DNA of 64,000 bases, taken from assembly GCA_002286715.1 (NCBI GenBank), contig NSJX01000001.1, positions 311,835 through 375,834 on the forward strand, written 5' to 3'. Below the pieces are notes generated by a model, which made no database searches, was not told the DNA's origin, and saw only the letters and a list, made by a program, of their open reading frames with translations. A program made the position numbers and the translations under genes. Positions 61,181 to 64,000 of this stretch are shown in pieces. The DNA comes from Dentipellis sp. KUC8613 (taxonomy: Eukaryota > Basidiomycota > Agaricomycetes > Russulales > Hericiaceae). Every line of letters begins with the position of its first letter. The stretch's first letter is position 1.

Positions 61181-61580
61181 TCACCTCTTGTCGAACTTCT
61201 GGTTGACGGACAGGATCTTCACGTTCTGGTCCTGCTCAATGGTGTTCCAGGGCGTGGGGTTGGCCTTGGTCCAGACGACTTAAAGCGCCAGGTGTGAGCC
61301 GTATGTGCATCGCCGGATATGGTGTAATGCGACGTACCGTTGGGGCCACGAGCGAGACGGCTCAGGTACCACGTACCACCAGCAACGACGAAGCTCACGA
61401 CGGCGTAGCTGCACAAACAGTCAGACCCTATCGCTCTACAGAATATAGATACGGCGCGCTCACATAGGGATGGCCTGCGCAAATAGATTAATACATTGCA
61501 TGACTGGAAAATACGATAGAAAATACCTCAACGGCGAACCAGTTCCTGGCAAAGGAGCTACGGAGGGGAGTCTTGACCAT
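61181..61580 (-). CDS. NDUFA4: NDUFA4/MLRQ-like respiratory-chain small subunit
   Basis: Four exons (61580-61527, 61474-61464, 61408-61338, 61278-61181) encode 77 aa. NDUFA4-type proteins are one-helix inner-membrane subunits first placed in complex I and later shown to bind complex IV in animals. The sequence opens MVKTPLRSSFARNWFAVEA, then the IPIYAVVSFVVAGGTWYLSR helix, and ends NPTPWNTIEQDQNVKILSVN-QKFDKR. Length and motifs match fungal MLRQ proteins. Exon 2 is only 11 nt (GCCATCCCTAT) and is needed to complete the conserved A-I-P-I-Y. Confidence 0.93.
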
Positions 61581-62262
61581 GACGGGCACGAATGGGGTGA
61601 ATTGGGATGGAGGACTCGTTCAAGTTGTCTTTCGTTGGACGAGCGCGGCTGAGGTCGGAGACTTGCGGCACACAATTCCCACGGCGACTAGGGCCTCGTC
61701 GAGGTCGAGCTCAGGCCTCGGGTATACTCGACCCCAAGCGATGGTACCATTCATACTTACGCCTGCGTTACTCTTATCTGCATGTGCATATACTTAAGCC
61801 ATATATTGACTGGGGGATAGTCTCCCAATAAACAGAACATGTGAAACACCGACGAGCGGTAAGCGTAAATGTCCAAGCAGAGTCCGATCCTAGTGTACAC
61901 ACAAAAGCGCGTCAAAGCAGATGCCACGAAGAAACAGACTCGTGCTGGTGCGAGAAGGCGTCAAGCCCTATAAAATAGGCAAATCAATATTGAACAGACA
62001 CAACGGGGGGAGGGAGATGATGGTGATAGTAACAAAACGTAACGGGGGAGGATGGTCTGCGGATAACACGGAGGCAACCATCTGGCGAACGATACATCAA
62101 ATATAAGACAGTCATCAAGGGATACAGCGAGCCACAGGAAGCGAACAAGACGTGAACAGGGCATAAGATAACCGTGAGCGTGTCGGTGCAAAAGACCTAC
62201 GCGAACACTGTTACAGCAAGTCAGCCCGAGATTAGATGAAAAGCTCGTCGAGTAAACATACC
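61581..62262. other. intergenic
   Basis: NDUFA4 promoter on the left; probable 3' UTR of the minus-strand gene on the right. No gene seen. Confidence 0.5.
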
Positions 62263-63991
62263 CTATAGGATAATCACACCATCCTTGCACATTCTGCACG
62301 GTACTTGGTGCTTGGATGTCCTGTCCTGCAACTCTTTCTCCATCCTCAACCTGAGCCGATTGAGCTGCTGCTCCTTCGAGACATAGCCCCTCTTCTCCGG
62401 CTTCACCTGGTGCCTGTCGCCAAACATTGAAATGGACCGAGGCGGCGACGAGACCACATGTTCGTCCGCAGCGCTGCTCGTCGTGCTCGAGCTCACGCTC
62501 TCAGGTATCATGCACGCGGCAGCGGAACGCGGGGCCCACTGAAACGATTTGGGTATCATATTCGAAAGGCTTTGAAAAGAAAGTCGTGCCGCGAGCGGAG
62601 AAGTCATCAAGCCGGAAGGTGTGTCTGGCGAAGTCGGGCAACTAGCATTGCTGCTTGCCGAAGTTGCCGGGCCGGAAGGAGAACCTGGATGCGCTTTTGA
62701 CAGCTACGTTGGCTAAAGAAAACAAAGACGGAGGATGATTAGGCGTACTGAATGCGGACTTAGGCGGAGATGTCACACCATGTGGAGACTGCAACTTGAT
62801 CCGGGTGGCTGTCGATGGCGTAGAAGTCTTGCGCTGCGGTTGAGGCAGGAACGTCGGCGGCGCGATGGGCTGCTGCTTTGGACTTGCAGAAGGCGAATTT
62901 GTCTCGCGACGGGGTTGAGGGATGAACGAAGGCCTGGCCACAGCACGTTTAGGAGGCGTCATGAACGAAGATGCATCGGTCGGGGGCGAGAAACGGGGAG
63001 CAGGGATCTTGGTAGGGGTCTCGAACCGTTTCAACGCAGCTGCACGCGGGATGGAGGAAGGAGACGTCTCTGCTGGAGACTTCGCGCGCTGGGTACATTG
63101 CTTAGGCGCGACAACCTCGTCTGATCTAGCCTTCAGGGTGAACGGCTCTTCATCATCTTCGCTGAAAGGTTCGTAGAAGGAAACGAGCTTGGTAGGGGAG
63201 TGCGGAGGAGATGGGGTTCGAACGAACTCGGTCGAAGCCGGGGAATGGAATTGAGGAGGGATCGTAAATGTGAACTTGATCCCACCTTCGTCTTCCTCTC
63301 CGATGAACTCCTCGTCCTCTTCCATGACGACCTCCAGACCTTGCTCCTCAGGCTCGTCCTCTTCAGTCAAACTCTGAAGACCGGCTTGTGATTCAGCGAA
63401 GGATGGCTCTGTAGGAACTTCAACCCCGACGTCAGCTGGAAGAACGAAAGGCGGCAGCTCGTCATCATCGTCCATGGAGGAGGAGAATGCACTCGAGAAA
63501 GGATTCCGGATTGTCGACGTCGAAGAGCTCGGAGGCGAGTCATTCAAATCCTCTAAACAACCGAAGAAATGATCAACTTCATCGGGAGAGCGCTGGGGGA
63601 ACGCAGGCAGGGATCCCTTGACGGGGAAGGACCAAGTCTTGGAGAGTGACGCGCTGCGCTCATGAACAGGCGACGAATCGGAGCGCGTGGGAGAAGCCGA
63701 GACAGACAAGGGCTTGCTGGTGGGGATATCTAGACGAAGTAAAGAAGTGCTGCGGGGGAGGTCATCCAGCGAAGCGATGGACGACCCTCCCGGGCTCTCA
63801 AAGCTGATGTCGCAGTCTTCTTCGTCTTCGTAGCCGGCAAGACCGTTATCTTCGTCGGAGAAAGTCTGTTCGTCTTCCTCTTCGACGGCCTTGAGATCTA
63901 ATCCATTCTGATGGAATCCGTCAACGGACTCGACATCAGTGAAGGAACTCTCTGAGTCAACGGATTGCATGCCGAGATCGCGGTGGCGCAT
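62263..63991 (-). CDS. Ser/Pro/acidic low-complexity protein, partial at the right edge
   Basis: The main frame (63991 to ~62700) encodes MRHRDLGMQSVDSESSFTDV onward. It stays open to the window edge, so the true start may lie outside. The protein is acidic and Ser-rich first (EEDEQTFSDEDNGLAGYEDE), then has blocks such as DEVDHFFGCLEDLND, GIKFTFTIPPQFHSP and PTKLVSFYEPFSEDDEEPF, and a Pro/Ser/Lys-rich tail. Unspliced it would stop at 62642. A second frame nearer the 3' end (KPEKRGYVSKEQQLNRLRLR through CRMCKDGVIIL, stop 62263) looks like a genuine last exon. The exact junction is unclear; a donor at AAC|GTAGCT (~62709) is one candidate. I do not recognise the family. Confidence 0.6.
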
Positions 63992-64000
63992 GAAGGGCGA

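Noticed and set aside
1..64000. CRISPR array, operon structure or prophage
   Set aside because: Spliceosomal introns and eukaryotic genes throughout; no regularly spaced short repeats.

Overview
This window comes from a filamentous basidiomycete, most likely an Agaricomycete. Protein-coding genes are split by many short introns, mostly 45-65 nt, with GT-AG and occasional GC-AG ends. It carries a DUF6535 membrane protein, a family typical of mushroom-forming fungi, an RGS protein of the FlbA/Thn1 type, and intron-containing tRNA genes. Coding GC is moderately high except in one CpG-free block. I rebuilt exon chains by hand; for every multi-exon gene except the partial one at the right edge, summed exon lengths are a whole number of codons.

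Layout. 1.4-6.5 kb: HBS1 (ribosome-rescue GTPase) with a very long linker and an internal splice choice that could also make a Ski7-like protein. 7.1-9.0 kb (minus): CBM48 protein of the Mdg1/Crp1 type. 9.6-13.2 kb: DUF6535 protein, whose 3' three quarters and downstream flank contain no CpG at all over 3,032 bp. 13.4 kb: tRNA-Asp, where CpGs resume. 14.1-15.3 kb (minus): Ser/Pro-rich unknown protein. 16.1-17.5 kb: EFM6-like protein methyltransferase. 17.5-21.5 kb: no gene seen. 21.5-23.9 kb: divergent mitochondrial pair BOL3/COX15 sharing a 283-bp gap. 24.2-25.4 kb (minus): proteasome alpha subunit PRE5. 26.2-29.8 kb (minus): EF-hand mechanosensitive channel. 30.5-31.1 kb: small coiled-coil protein. 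31.1-36.9 kb: gene-poor, with a diverged tandem duplication. 36.9-40.9 kb: large RGG/prion-like protein. 40.9-43.7 kb: gene-poor. 43.7-44.3 kb: small orphan gene. 44.6-45.8 kb (minus): cytochrome-b5-like MAPR protein. 46.05-49.08 kb: a complete PIF/Harbinger DNA transposon with Myb-like and DDE transposase genes, perfect 32-bp inverted repeats and a TAA target duplication. 49.9-52.0 kb (minus): DEP-RGS protein. 52.0-56.5 kb: gene-poor. 56.5 kb: tRNA-Ser. 56.9-59.1 kb: STI1. 59.4-60.8 kb (minus): ARA2-like aldo-keto reductase. 61.2-61.6 kb (minus): NDUFA4-like subunit. 62.3 kb to the right edge (minus): partial Ser/Pro/acidic protein.

Most genes are unrelated housekeeping functions with no operon-like logic. 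Two groupings carry meaning: the mitochondrial divergent pair BOL3/COX15, and the two transposon genes, which converge inside one element. The strongest observations are the intact Harbinger element, the sharp-edged CpG desert, and the HBS1/SKI7 splice fork.
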